Shown: positions 45,527-55,414 of the stretch, piece after piece
Layout of the letters: the number at the start of each line of letters is the position of its first letter
Numbering within the stretch: the stretch's first letter is position 1
Source of the DNA: Lewinella sp038528965
Lineage (GTDB): Bacteria > Bacteroidota > Bacteroidia > Chitinophagales > Saprospiraceae
Reading direction: 5' to 3'
Length of the DNA: 64,000 bases
Assembly (NCBI GenBank): GCA_038528965.1
Contig: JBCBEC010000008.1
Coordinates: 1-64,000, forward strand
Program-made: the position numbers and the translations under genes
Notes under the pieces: generated by a model
What the model was told of the DNA's origin: nothing
The model's input: only the letters and a program-made list of their open reading frames with translations
The model's database searches: none

Positions 45527-47017
45527 ATGGAAGAAGCGCTACACATGGGCTTTTGGAGCCTGCTGCCCCCACTCATTGCTATTATCCTGGCTATCTTGAC
45601 GAAGCAGGTGTTCATCTCCCTCATTTTTGGCATCTACCTAGGGTGGACCATGCTCAATGACGGCAACCCCATCTATGGCTTATTCGATACGCTCCAAGCC
45701 TTGGTGGATGTGTTTAGCGATGCTGGTAATACGCGAACCATCATGTTCTGTGCCTTGGTGGGAGGGCTGATCATATTCATGCAACGCTCGGGGGGCGTGG
45801 CTGGCTTTATCGAGTTGGTCCAACGCCGGCTCCAGGCTTATGAAGGAAAAGATGATACCCGTAGCAAAGTAGTCGTCAGCTTGCTGGCTTGGTTGACCGG
45901 AGCTTTGATTTTTGTGGAGTCTAGTATATCTGTACTTACGGTGGGTTCACTCTACCGCCCGCTCTTTGACAAACTGGGTATTTCTCGAGAAAAGTTGGCT
46001 TACATCGCCGATTCCAGTTCGGCACCTAGTAGTATTCTTATCCCTTTCAACGGTTGGGGCGCATTTATCATGACCTTATTGGCCGCACAAGGATTTGCGG
46101 ATCCTTTTGCTACCATGGTAAAAAGCATTGGGTGGAACTTCTACCCAATACTGGCGCTCTTCCTAGTACCCATCATAATCCTCTGGAAAAAGGACGTAGG
46201 ACCTATGCAAAAGGCCGAAGAACGCACGCAAAACGGCCAACTCCTCTGGGAGGATGCCCAACCCATGGTAGCCGATGAACTGACCGAGCAAGAAGTAGCC
46301 CCGGGCGTGACGCCCAAAGCTTACAACATGGTGGTGCCTATTCTAGTGATGGTGCTCCTGATGCCGATTATGCTTGCCTACACAGGTTGGGCGGGAGCGG
46401 CGGAAGCTTCTCCAGATGGTTTTATGGATCACTTGCTATTGGCCATTGGTAAGGGTTCTGGCTCTACAGCGGTACTCACCGCCGTTACCGGCGCTATCCT
46501 AGTCAGCATGGCCTTTTACAAAGCCCAAGGCATCATGGGTATCCGCGAAATGGTAGACCTCACCTTAAAGGGCATTGCGGGGATGATTCCGCTCTCTTTA
46601 CTCATGCTCCTGGCCTTTGCCATCGGTACCCTTTGTAAGCAGCATTTAGGAACGGGCATTTACGTTGCGGAAATCACCAAGAGTTGGTTATCACCTGGCC
46701 TGGCTCCCTTCCTCATTTTTCTAGTGAGTTGCTTTGTGGCCTTCTCGATTGGATCTTCCTGGGGTACTTTTGGTATAATGATTCCCATTGCGGTAGGTAT
46801 GGGGCAATCAATAGGTGCTGATCCACATATTGTCATTGCCGCAGCACTAGGAGGTGGCGTATTTGGCGATCACTGTTCTCCCATTAGCGATACCACTATC
46901 CTTTCCTCCATGGCCTCCGCCACCGACCATGTGGATCACGTGAAGACGCAGTTGCCTTATGCTTTTATAGCGGGGGGGCTTGCGGCGCTGGGGTACCTTA
47001 TCCTAGGACTAATCTAG
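45527..47017 (+). CDS. NhaC-family Na+/H+ antiporter
   Basis: A 496-aa integral membrane protein of the NhaC type with about 12 TM helices and blocks such as GGLIIFMQRSGGVAGF, ADSSSAPSSILIPFNGWG, SIGSSWGTFGIMIPI and GGGVFGDHCSPISDTT. It exchanges Na+ for H+ or a related organic solute. It begins 57 bp after the caspase-TonB gene on the same strand and may be co-transcribed. Confidence 0.88.
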   Translation: MEEALHMGFWSLLPPLIAIILAILTKQVFISLIFGIYLGWTMLNDGNPIYGLFDTLQALVDVFSDAGNTRTIMFCALVGGLIIFMQRSGGVAGFIELVQRRLQAYEGKDDTRSKVVVSLLAWLTGALIFVESSISVLTVGSLYRPLFDKLGISREKLAYIADSSSAPSSILIPFNGWGAFIMTLLAAQGFADPFATMVKSIGWNFYPILALFLVPIIILWKKDVGPMQKAEERTQNGQLLWEDAQPMVADELTEQEVAPGVTPKAYNMVVPILVMVLLMPIMLAYTGWAGAAEASPDGFMDHLLLAIGKGSGSTAVLTAVTGAILVSMAFYKAQGIMGIREMVDLTLKGIAGMIPLSLLMLLAFAIGTLCKQHLGTGIYVAEITKSWLSPGLAPFLIFLVSCFVAFSIGSSWGTFGIMIPIAVGMGQSIGADPHIVIAAALGGGVFGDHCSPISDTTILSSMASATDHVDHVKTQLPYAFIAGGLAALGYLILGLI

Positions 47018-47100
47018 TTTATCGTTAGGAGAGGAGTCAGATACGCTAACCCAAGACAACCATACTCTTCATCACCACCTACTATCCATGCTGCATGAGA

Positions 47101-48345
47101 TTATTTCACCACCCGTTCATAAACCGATTCTCCATTAACCTCCACTTTCAGGAAGTAAACACCAGCTACTAGCTCATTGATGTCTATTTTTTTACGAAAG
47201 ACACCATTGGCTTGAACGGTCTCTGTTTGGTTGTAAATCAGTTGTCCTTGTGAAGAGAATAATGACACTACTACTTCACCAGTTTCTTCAACTAGAAGAT
47301 GCAAGTTGATCCAGTCACTAGCAGGATTGGGGAAGACATTTATCTGTAGCTGGTCGCCTTTAAAATGCGCCATACGCACCTCGCTGTAGGTGAAGCTGCC
47401 GTCGTAGTCGACCTGCTTGAGGCGGTAGTAGTATTGGTTGCCTGCCTTGACGGACTTATCCGTAAACTGATAGCGGTGGGCCTCCGAGGTGGTACCTTGC
47501 CCTTCCACAAATTCGAGGAGCTCAAAGCGGCGACCGTCCAGGCTGCGCTCAATTTCAAAGCCTGCGTTGGCGGTTTCGGTAGCCGTTTCCCAGTATAGTT
47601 CCACCTGCTGCTTTTGCGCTTGCGCGGAAAAATGGGTTAGCTCTACGGGGAGGAGATTAGGAAAGCTAGGTGCTTCGTTGATGTCATCCGTCAAGATTTG
47701 GATGTCAGACAAGCTGGACAAGCCCGTTTGCGCACCCCACAATACCGGGCCGCCATAGCTCCAACAACAGATGGGTTGGCCGGATACCGGATGATTTGGC
47801 TGGTGTGTTCCTCCAGCGATGCTATAAAAATCCACATCAAAAGTGACAAAGCCATAGCCATTTCCACCCGTTAGTGGAACAACAATGATGCGATCCCGAA
47901 GACCATACTGCGGCGGTTGATAGTTAGTTTGAGTGTTTCCGGGCGTACCTGGAAATGTATAACCATAGGCAGCCGCATAAGGGCCTTTACCAAATTTGGC
48001 AAAATAGTTGTTAAGCGGCTCCGCATACCAAGAAGCGGCCGGGTAAACCCCCGAATAATTATAGTAGCGAACTTGCAGCTCGTTCTGCCCGTCATGGTCA
48101 AAGTCAAACAGCGCGCAGTCGAAGCCAAAGGCACCAAGTGCTCCCTGGCAAGGTCCCCCGGTGCGAGTTGGTGCGCCCAGGTTTCCGGCAACAATCTGGC
48201 TGTTCAGTTCTACGGGGCCGGCAATCATGGTGGCCAAGGCCGCAGAGCCCGCGATGGTAAACTTACCGGCCTTTTTGGTGGTCAGCTCCAGGCTTTCCAC
48301 TTGGCTGCGGTATTGTTTAAGTAGTTGTGTTAAGTTTCGTTGCAT
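47101..48345 (-). CDS. Secreted protein with T9SS sorting domain
   Basis: A 414-aa protein with an unusual long polar N-region (about 27 residues) before a hydrophobic segment (IAGSAALATMIAG). The mature N-terminal part has a CDFDHDG-like calcium-loop motif and Cys pairs. A fibronectin-III-like domain follows (ELTHFSAQAQ, LYWETATETANAGFEIERS), as seen before many T9SS sorting tails. The last about 75 residues (INVFPNPASDWINLH) are type A sorting. Its ATG is five bases after the stop of the phosphodiesterase/sulfotransferase gene, so the two are an operon. Confidence 0.8.
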   Translation of the reverse strand: MQRNLTQLLKQYRSQVESLELTTKKAGKFTIAGSAALATMIAGPVELNSQIVAGNLGAPTRTGGPCQGALGAFGFDCALFDFDHDGQNELQVRYYNYSGVYPAASWYAEPLNNYFAKFGKGPYAAAYGYTFPGTPGNTQTNYQPPQYGLRDRIIVVPLTGGNGYGFVTFDVDFYSIAGGTHQPNHPVSGQPICCWSYGGPVLWGAQTGLSSLSDIQILTDDINEAPSFPNLLPVELTHFSAQAQKQQVELYWETATETANAGFEIERSLDGRRFELLEFVEGQGTTSEAHRYQFTDKSVKAGNQYYYRLKQVDYDGSFTYSEVRMAHFKGDQLQINVFPNPASDWINLHLLVEETGEVVVSLFSSQGQLIYNQTETVQANGVFRKKIDINELVAGVYFLKVEVNGESVYERVVK

Positions 48346-48349
48346 ATAC

Positions 48350-50923
48350 CTATTGTTTTATTGTTGTTGCTGGTTGTGCGTGGCGTTCGCGGTAGAGGGT
48401 GGGGTCGGGTATACCGGCCATTTTTTCGGGTTGGAGTTGGCCCGCAAAGAAGTTATTCAAGAAGATGGCTTGCTCAAAAGGGTTTTGCAGCAGATCGTGA
48501 TAATCGACTTCTACGTATTCTACGTTGCGTTGATTGTCCAACCAATGACGAGCTTTTTTCAGGCTATTATCAAACTTGTTGACTAAGGCCAGGGGCAGTA
48601 CATCTTCCGGCAGGCGTTTACCATCTCTAATGAGCATTTTCTGTTGCGAACGGATCACCTCGTCCAGATCGCGGGTCATGAATACCACCCGGTATTTGTA
48701 GCGCGACGGCAGGTAGGGCAGTAAGTTGGCGATTACCTTGACGGCCTGGTCGGTAGCATCTTTCAGAAAACCATTCTTTTTCTGCAAGGATTTTACCGCC
48801 TCGTGTTCATAGTAGCCTTTGAGATTATTCTGGTCGGCTGTACGCACATCATCCGTAAACACCTGCATGCCACCGGCTTCCAGCATCTGCATCATCAGGG
48901 AGGTGCCACTACGGGGCAGGCCAGAGACAATGGTGATGGTGCCTTGCAGCTGGTCCTCCAGCGCAATTTCGTAGCGCTTGGCGCGGCCGGGTTGTTCGAG
49001 TACGTGCCGCAAGATGTAGATGATCTGCTCTCTGGCTTTATTGATGACCGGACTCTGCACCACGCACACCTCGTAGGCCTTGATGGCATCTTCGTACTGC
49101 TTTAAGGCTTGTAGGCATTTGCCAATCATGAAATGCACGCTGGGGTTATGGTAATCCAGCCCCGCAGCCTCCAGCAGGGCTTTCAGCGCGAGTTCATACT
49201 GGCCCTGGGCAGACAGAATACGCCCCTTCAGGTAATACGCTCGTTCATTTTCTGGCGATAGCGCTATCTCTTCGTTGACGGCCTCTAGTGCCAGTGCCAT
49301 CTCATTCATACTGCGATAGGCATCCGCAATTCTGAGGTTGATCTGGAAATAATCGCCGGCTTCCGCTTTGATTTTTTGAAACTGCCGCAGGGCTCCCTTG
49401 GGTTTGTTTTCAGAAAACAGTAGGCTGCCTTCCAGGAGTTCAAGCTGGACCCCACGGTGGGGCATGGCCGCTTTCACGCTGTCGGTTACGGCTCTGGCTT
49501 TTTTCAGTTGGCCCGTCAGTTGATAGCAGTAAATCAGGCGCGAGCAGTAGTGCATTTGATCGGGGTAAGCCTGGTGGAGTTCTTCCAGTAAGGCAATGCC
49601 TTCTTCCCACTTTTGCCCGTCCATGTAGGCTTTGGCCAGGGTGAAGTTATTTTCGGCCAGCGTCATTTCAATCGCCTTCTCGTAGTCGTCGCCATGATCT
49701 TCAATGTAGCCCAGGTCAATGAGCTGTTGCAACTCGGCATCACTATCTTGTTCCTCCAGGTTGTACCCTTCTGGATGGCGACCATCATTACCAGCTACGT
49801 CTTCCCAGGAGTCGATGGTCGCTACCTTTTGTGTATCGGCAAAGGCATTTACCAGCACTTTCCCATCCATATCCTTACCCACAGGCAGGCCGTACAGATG
49901 CAAGAGCGTAGGCGTAATGTCCAAGAGGCTGGCACCATGAATGAGCTCGTCTTTCTTGAAGTCAGGGCCATTCATCACAATGATACCGTAAGGGCTGTGC
50001 TCCACGGCCGGCCCCATCGGTTCCTTTGGCACGACAATCGGACGGTTGTGATCGGGATGAAAGCCGTGATCGCTGAGTAAGATGATATTGGTGTCCGGCC
50101 CGGCCAGTTCCATTAGTCTACCCAGCATCATATCGTGAAAACGACAGGCACCATTGATGACATCCTTGTAGTTTTCAAAGTCTTTGAGCGGAATATGCGG
50201 GCGATGCGGTGGGTGATACTTCATGAAATCATGACAGAAGTGGTCGATACCATCATAATATACGCCGACGAAGTCCCAGTCTTCGTTCTCTAGGATGTAG
50301 GTGGCTGCGCTGTGGATAGAGGCGCAATCCGCTAGGAGGGTGGGGATGTTAGCCAGTTGCTTATCCTCGTATTGGTTGATGTTGGCGATATTCGGCACCA
50401 GTGGCTCTACGTGATTGCCCGTTATTTCGTTGACGTGCACGCGCAGTTTGCTAAACAATTCCGCTTTGTCAGCTGGGTGCACGGTCCCTTTCATCATCGG
50501 CCACTCCGTTTCATTGCGCTTCGAGCGTTGATAGAAGTTGGAAACCATCACACCATTGATCGGCTCGGCGGGATGGGAGGGCCACCAACCGACGACGTGC
50601 GTCTTTAAGTCATGCTGGGTGAAGATGTTCCAGATGGCTTTGCACTTGCGCGAGGTGATGTTCATCGGGCGCAGGCCTTTGCCGTCCGGGCGCGGCTCCG
50701 TAAAGCCGTGGATACCGTGCTTGTAGGGGCGTTTGCCTGTGGCTATGCTCGTCCAGAGGGTGGGAGAAAGGGGTGGGTCCAAGGTTGCAAGTTTTCCCAT
50801 GACGCCGCCATTGACCAGCCGTTCCAGGTTAGGCATCAAGCCTTGGTCGATGAGTGGGTTGAGAAACTTCCAGTCGGCGGCATCCCAGCCAATGACGAGT
50901 GTTTTATTTTTTTTCATGTCCAA
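48350..50923 (-). CDS. Type I phosphodiesterase-TPR-sulfotransferase fusion
   Basis: An 857-aa three-part protein. Residues 1-365 are an alkaline-phosphatase/type I phosphodiesterase domain with IGWDAADW, nucleophile region SPTLWTSIATGKRPYKHG, YYDGIDHFCHD and LLSDHGFHPDHN metal ligands. Residues about 410-645 are TPR-like helical repeats. Residues about 660-857 are a P-loop sulfotransferase with GLPRSGTS at 668-675 and an Arg at about 751 (MTRDLDEVIRSQ) for PAPS binding. No signal peptide is present, so cytoplasmic. The combination suggests an enzyme that removes phosphoryl groups and transfers sulfate. Confidence 0.85.
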   Translation of the reverse strand: MDMKKNKTLVIGWDAADWKFLNPLIDQGLMPNLERLVNGGVMGKLATLDPPLSPTLWTSIATGKRPYKHGIHGFTEPRPDGKGLRPMNITSRKCKAIWNIFTQHDLKTHVVGWWPSHPAEPINGVMVSNFYQRSKRNETEWPMMKGTVHPADKAELFSKLRVHVNEITGNHVEPLVPNIANINQYEDKQLANIPTLLADCASIHSAATYILENEDWDFVGVYYDGIDHFCHDFMKYHPPHRPHIPLKDFENYKDVINGACRFHDMMLGRLMELAGPDTNIILLSDHGFHPDHNRPIVVPKEPMGPAVEHSPYGIIVMNGPDFKKDELIHGASLLDITPTLLHLYGLPVGKDMDGKVLVNAFADTQKVATIDSWEDVAGNDGRHPEGYNLEEQDSDAELQQLIDLGYIEDHGDDYEKAIEMTLAENNFTLAKAYMDGQKWEEGIALLEELHQAYPDQMHYCSRLIYCYQLTGQLKKARAVTDSVKAAMPHRGVQLELLEGSLLFSENKPKGALRQFQKIKAEAGDYFQINLRIADAYRSMNEMALALEAVNEEIALSPENERAYYLKGRILSAQGQYELALKALLEAAGLDYHNPSVHFMIGKCLQALKQYEDAIKAYEVCVVQSPVINKAREQIIYILRHVLEQPGRAKRYEIALEDQLQGTITIVSGLPRSGTSLMMQMLEAGGMQVFTDDVRTADQNNLKGYYEHEAVKSLQKKNGFLKDATDQAVKVIANLLPYLPSRYKYRVVFMTRDLDEVIRSQQKMLIRDGKRLPEDVLPLALVNKFDNSLKKARHWLDNQRNVEYVEVDYHDLLQNPFEQAIFLNNFFAGQLQPEKMAGIPDPTLYRERHAQPATTIKQ

Positions 50924-51086
50924 GTTTGTATCGTCTTTATCTATCAGCCCAACGGTTGGTCAACATCAAGTTTCCTATTTGCCCGAGGCATTTTCACACT
51001 GATAGAAGTAATTTCAGCGCACGCACCCATCACGCTTCCAGAAAGCTATCCATGACCGAATTTCCCCAAAGGCCAGTCTTTAATTT

Positions 51087-51260
51087 TCACACCTTCTTTG
51101 CCAGCTTCGCTTGCCGAAGGCGATGACGCTCATACCGCCAAATCATGATTCCACGGTAACCAACTGCAAGAATTCCAAGTGTACCGCCCGCTGGAATATG
51201 CGGATGTGCATCAGTAGTTTTCTCTTTAGCTTCAGGAGCATAGGCATCGAACACTTTCAT
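51087..51260 (-). CDS. Small membrane protein, unknown function
   Basis: A 57-aa protein starting MKVFDAYAPEAKE. A short polar N-terminus is followed by one hydrophobic segment (GGTLGILAVGYRGIMIW) and a basic tail. A partial, mutated copy lies at 51619-51720. A 39-codon LytTR-like remnant ends 11 bp upstream, on the same strand. Confidence 0.6.
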   Translation of the reverse strand: MKVFDAYAPEAKEKTTDAHPHIPAGGTLGILAVGYRGIMIWRYERHRLRQAKLAKKV

Positions 51261-51271
51261 ATCTTTCTCAT

Positions 51272-51391
51272 TTACAAGGAAATACAACGCAATTCAAAAT
51301 TATTACCAGGCAACGCCAAAATATCCTCAGGCCGTACCCTTTGATAGTAATTCCTGTTATGCAAGAATATAGGATTAGGAAAAGTCATCAT
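51272..51391 (-). pseudogene. Truncated LytTR remnant (39 codons)
   Basis: This short frame starts with two ATG codons and encodes NPIFLHNRNYYQRVRPEDIL, which matches the NPLFLRQGNSYQKIRPEDVL segment of the intact LytTR gene at 51798. It stops after about 39 codons, where the DNA-binding fold would begin. The sequence upstream also matches the leader of the intact gene. It is most likely a decayed duplicate, though a small peptide product cannot be excluded. Confidence 0.7.
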
Positions 51392-51797
51392 CTCTAGTGA
51401 CGATGGTTACTAATGACTGTATCTGGTCAAGGGAATCATTGTCACAGTGATTCGACTATTTTTTTTACGATGGACGAGAGAAAAGCCGTTTTGACGGACA
51501 GCCACACTTCCTGCTTATTACTGTCATACTGAATATCAAGGCTTATTTGGTCGAAGTCTGTAGTAACGTGCATATGTCTATTTGTTTTAGTCCGTTACCG
51601 AAAGTCAGAATGGGTAAATCTCTTTTATTTCAGGAGCGTAGGCATCGAATACTTTCCTACCTTTTTCATGGATCAAAGAATACAACCCGATTAAAAATCA
51701 TTATCAGGCAGCGCCAAAACTGCATTTAAAAAGCCTTTTTGAACGACTGGTACAATCAGCTCCGTGAGTGGGAAAATCAGGCTGGTAAGCCCCAGTC
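51392..51797. other. Leader-like duplicate and decayed small-gene remnant
   Basis: About 51392-51475 (ctgtatctggtcaagg, cattgtcacag, t-run) aligns with the region just upstream of the intact LytTR gene (about 52134-52210). About 51619-51720 aligns without gaps to 51221-51322, covering the start of the 57-aa membrane gene and its LytTR-like upstream codons. In that copy the start ATG is AGG and the LytTR-like frame has a stop. No intact gene lies in this interval. Confidence 0.65.
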
Positions 51798-52133
51798 TAA
51801 TTCAAGAGATGAATGGCCTTTTCGAGTGCTTTACGTCGAGAGCGGCTTAAGGGCACGATGTAAGGGCCAACGTGCAACTCATTGTTTTCTAGGTTCCAAC
51901 GGTCCAGTGCTTTGACGTTGATGATATAGCCACGATGTACTCGGAGGAAAGCCCCAGCAGTGAACTGCTCTTCTAGACTTTTTAAGGAATAAAAAAGCAA
52001 AACAGAATCCTGCTTACTGAGGTACATACGCACGTAATTATCCTCTGCCTTGAACACCAGTACATCTTCCGGACGAATCTTTTGGTAAGAATTACCTTGG
52101 CGGAGGAATAAAGGATTATGGACAGCCATCATC
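51798..52133 (-). CDS. Stand-alone LytTR DNA-binding protein
   Basis: A small regulator of about 111 aa made of a single LytTR domain with no receiver. Motifs are RPEDVLVFKAEDNYVRMYL, FLRVHRGYIINVKAL and VPLSRSRRKALE. The start was placed at the ATG-ATG pair at 52133 because the same pair opens the decayed copy at 51391; a GTG one codon upstream is also possible. It lies next to, and on the same strand as, the CHAT gene. Confidence 0.85.
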
Positions 52134-52219
52134 ACACATATTTTGGATCACTGGTGATTATATCTGCTCAGCAATGGCATTGTCACATAGTTTAGCCAGT
52201 TTTTTTTCCCATAATTTAA

Positions 52220-52250
52220 AGCCCCAGTTTAAGCCATTTAAACTGGGGCT
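52220..52250 (-). terminator. Rho-independent terminator for CHAT gene
   Basis: A perfect 13-bp stem (52220-52232 with 52238-52250, arms agccccagtttaa) with a 5-nt loop lies 42 bp after the CHAT stop. On the minus strand it is followed by a T-rich stretch. Confidence 0.85.
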
Positions 52251-52292
52251 GCGGGTGAAGTAGCCTTTTTGTAGTAAGATCGGGAAAGCGTC

Positions 52293-55187
52293 CTAGCGCC
52301 CCATCAGCATGAAGGCCGACCAGTAGCGCGGCAGGCTGGTAGACGGGCTAGCCAACATTTGGAGCTTGGCGGTTTGCAGGGCAGCGCTGTAAGATTGACC
52401 GGTCGCCAAAGCCTCGTAGAAGTGCAACATGAAGTTTTTGGTTTGCTCGTCACTGACCTTCCAAAGCGATGATACCACATTACGGGCACCAGCGTACAAG
52501 AAAGCTCGGTTGAGGGCTAACATACCTTCACCACCGGCAAAACGCCCCAGCCCAGAATCACAACTGCTTAACACAACCAGATCGGCCTTTAAGACCTGCA
52601 GCTGTATCTCATCCAGATACAGTAAACCCTCGTTGGCTTCCTGCTCGGTGTAGCAGGCCAGGGCCGAGCGGCGCGCCTCATTTAGGTTGGCCAGGCCGTG
52701 GGTGGCGATATGGACGTACTGATAAGCGGGGCCATTGAGCAGAGTCAGCAAAGCGGCCTTGGTAGCCTCCTCTTCCAGTAGTACTGCCTTTCGGCTACTT
52801 GCTGGTAGAGATTCTACAATAGCTAACACTTCATCGCGGGAAGCCGGCAGCGGCGAAAACTGCCCATCTGCAATACTACGCGACAAAGAATCCGTAGCGA
52901 AATCACTAGTTCGCAGAGTAGTACTCGGCTGTTGGTCAGCGGTAAAAACCGGCGCAAAGGCAAGTAATGACTGGTTGGTAATGGGTGCCTTTTGTTGCGT
53001 CAGCACATAAGCTGTTGCAGAGTATTGGTAACTGATCCGATAGTCACGGATCAGGAAGGGCCATTCGCTCAATTCTCCTTCCTTAGTAGGCTGGGTGAGC
53101 AGCGCCTCAAAGGGAAGATTGCGGAGTGACCGTTCACCAATTATGATTAGGTGATCAATATCTTGTAATGCTGGGCGTAGTGGTACCATGAGTTGTTTGT
53201 ACAACTCGGCACCCAGGCTACTCAGTTGCTCTTGCTTAGCCCGCTGTTTTAGTAGTGGGCTCCGTAGTAGCTGGGTGTATTGCTTGATCGTAGCGCCCAA
53301 GGTTTCTGCATCTATTATCTGAGGAAGTGGTATCCTCTGTTTACGCTGGCCCGTGATTAGGAAGGCGTACGGCTCATCGGCTATGATATCATAGCTAATA
53401 AGCGCAGTGCCCGCTGGCAAATATGCTTGCAGTGCCGTAGCATTTACGTAAGGGATAGAAAAATAATGATTGGATTGCATGGGATACCTAGCCCGAAGAT
53501 CCTGTACAATAGTTGTGAGTACCTCCCCCGCCGCGATAACCTTTGCTTCCTCTTGCTCCGGTGAGTCGCTGAGCGCTGCCACGCGCTGGGCCGTCACCAG
53601 GGAGCGCTTAGCATTGTCTAGGCGTTCGAGTTCTACTGGCGGCAATTGTGGTGGAGCCATTGTTTGCAGCAAGCCGACTGACTTCTGTTTTTCAAACGCT
53701 AAAAAAGCCGCATCAAAGTAAGCCGGCTCACTTGTAAGTTGATAAAAATTCAGAGCGATGCTCGTTTCTAGTTGAAAGCTATAGTTAATCAGCAGGTTCT
53801 GTTTTCCGTGGTACTGGGTCAATTCAAAACCTTGCAAGTTGCTATAACTATCCGTAGCAAATGCCAAGGCCAATTGGTTGGTAGCTTGGGCCGAACGCAA
53901 CATATTTGGGTCCTGGCGGTCTTCTCCGATCTTGGCTTGACAGTAGGCCTTATGGTGGAGGATTTGACTTGTCCAAGATATGTCGGGAACTTCATCAAAA
54001 GCACTCGGATTAGCACTCAGTGCCGTATCCGTGAAAGTTGCGAACAGATTAATCAAAGCAGCCTGGGCAGCATGAACCCCCGCAAGATAACGCCCCTGGG
54101 CAATTAGTATGCGAGTCTCCAGGTCATAAGTAACGAACTGCGCGCTTGGAGGTACGTACGATTTAGCCTTTTGCAAGGTTTCCGCGGCCGCTGAGTACTG
54201 CCCCAGTAAATATTGGTGGGTAGCCAAATTATAGGTCGCAGACCCCAGATCAACGGTGCCGTATCGCTCACCAGTTTCCACCGCCAACTTGCCTACTTCT
54301 ACCGCTTCCGCATGGCGACCTTGCTCAGCGTACACAACAGCCAAAGCGAGATGAGCCGTTCCTAAAATATCAGGATGATCTTGAAGCTTTAGAATTGTCT
54401 CTTCCAGTACGCGCTCTGCTGCCGTTAGCTGACCAATAAACACGTAAGACATAGCCAGATCCGCCACCACGCCAGTGCGGTCTATAAGGGTATAAAACGG
54501 TTTTTCCTCATCCAATTGTAATACCTTTCTGGCGTAGGCAATTTGCTGTTCTCCGTTTCCTTGAAAGCGGGCCAAGGTCATTTTCGCATCGTACAGCATC
54601 ACTTTGTAAGGTGCTATCAGAGTCGAATCTGGCCCATTGAACAAAGAGCCCAGCTCGTCATTAATGCGTTGTATGCCTGGCACGTCAAAGGCGTCCATAG
54701 CTCGGATGAGCTTCTCCTTGTAAACGTAGAAGTAAGTTTGATTATAGTTCGAAAAAGTGAGTAGTGCTTGGTCGAGGTAAAACTGGTAAGTCGGATAATC
54801 ATCCCAGTGGTAACGGGCCAGTGCCTGGTAGGCGTAGTAGGTAGGAGCCGCATGAGCATCGCCCAGAGAAGTCTTCGCTAACTCAATGGCTGCCAGCGCT
54901 AAAGAGTCGGAGAGAGATCGGGAATCATCGTTTAATTCGTAAGCTAAGCGGCTCATCGCCGTTACACGATTTTTACTGAAGGGCAGCTGCTCATATGTTT
55001 GCAGCAGCTCGGTAAGCTCAGTAATTCTATCACCGGCAAAATCTTCTTGGAAGATCTCTTGTAAGCGCTGATCCGCTGTTTCTGGGGCGATTTGGCTGTG
55101 GCCAAAGCCGGGAATAACCAGCAAAAGAATTGGTAATAGTATGGACTTACAGTAATTGCTGGGGCGTATTTTGGGGGGGGAGTACAT
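52293..55187 (-). CDS. TPR-CHAT domain protein
   Basis: A 964-aa protein. A signal peptide-like N-terminus (about 10-30, ILLPILLLVIPGFGHSQ) precedes an about 560-residue helical TPR-like region. A C-terminal CHAT domain (caspase HetF associated with TPRs) follows at about 675-964. The catalytic dyad is His830 (HIATHGLA) and Cys876 (LSSCDSGLG), with GGEGMLALNRAFLYAGARNVVSSLWKVSD behind. CHAT is a clan CD protease fold related to caspases and separase. The signal sequence implies export. It is divergent from the second ECF sigma / anti-sigma pair (228 bp apart). Confidence 0.88.
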   Translation of the reverse strand: MYSPPKIRPSNYCKSILLPILLLVIPGFGHSQIAPETADQRLQEIFQEDFAGDRITELTELLQTYEQLPFSKNRVTAMSRLAYELNDDSRSLSDSLALAAIELAKTSLGDAHAAPTYYAYQALARYHWDDYPTYQFYLDQALLTFSNYNQTYFYVYKEKLIRAMDAFDVPGIQRINDELGSLFNGPDSTLIAPYKVMLYDAKMTLARFQGNGEQQIAYARKVLQLDEEKPFYTLIDRTGVVADLAMSYVFIGQLTAAERVLEETILKLQDHPDILGTAHLALAVVYAEQGRHAEAVEVGKLAVETGERYGTVDLGSATYNLATHQYLLGQYSAAAETLQKAKSYVPPSAQFVTYDLETRILIAQGRYLAGVHAAQAALINLFATFTDTALSANPSAFDEVPDISWTSQILHHKAYCQAKIGEDRQDPNMLRSAQATNQLALAFATDSYSNLQGFELTQYHGKQNLLINYSFQLETSIALNFYQLTSEPAYFDAAFLAFEKQKSVGLLQTMAPPQLPPVELERLDNAKRSLVTAQRVAALSDSPEQEEAKVIAAGEVLTTIVQDLRARYPMQSNHYFSIPYVNATALQAYLPAGTALISYDIIADEPYAFLITGQRKQRIPLPQIIDAETLGATIKQYTQLLRSPLLKQRAKQEQLSSLGAELYKQLMVPLRPALQDIDHLIIIGERSLRNLPFEALLTQPTKEGELSEWPFLIRDYRISYQYSATAYVLTQQKAPITNQSLLAFAPVFTADQQPSTTLRTSDFATDSLSRSIADGQFSPLPASRDEVLAIVESLPASSRKAVLLEEEATKAALLTLLNGPAYQYVHIATHGLANLNEARRSALACYTEQEANEGLLYLDEIQLQVLKADLVVLSSCDSGLGRFAGGEGMLALNRAFLYAGARNVVSSLWKVSDEQTKNFMLHFYEALATGQSYSAALQTAKLQMLASPSTSLPRYWSAFMLMGR

Positions 55188-55414
55188 TGAGCGTAATATT
55201 TAAAAACTTAAATGGAAAGGTAATGATTTGCCTCGGGGCTCGCTAAATTTCTTAAAAGGTTTTGCAACAACGCAGTCTACTTTTTTGTGAGCTGTTTAAA
55301 TTAATCTGTAAGAGGTAATATATCAAGTACAAACTGCAGGAAACGACTAGTAAAGCATTAATACTAAAGAGCATCACAATCTACGGTCATTACATCCAAA
55401 GCAATTTTCTTAAA

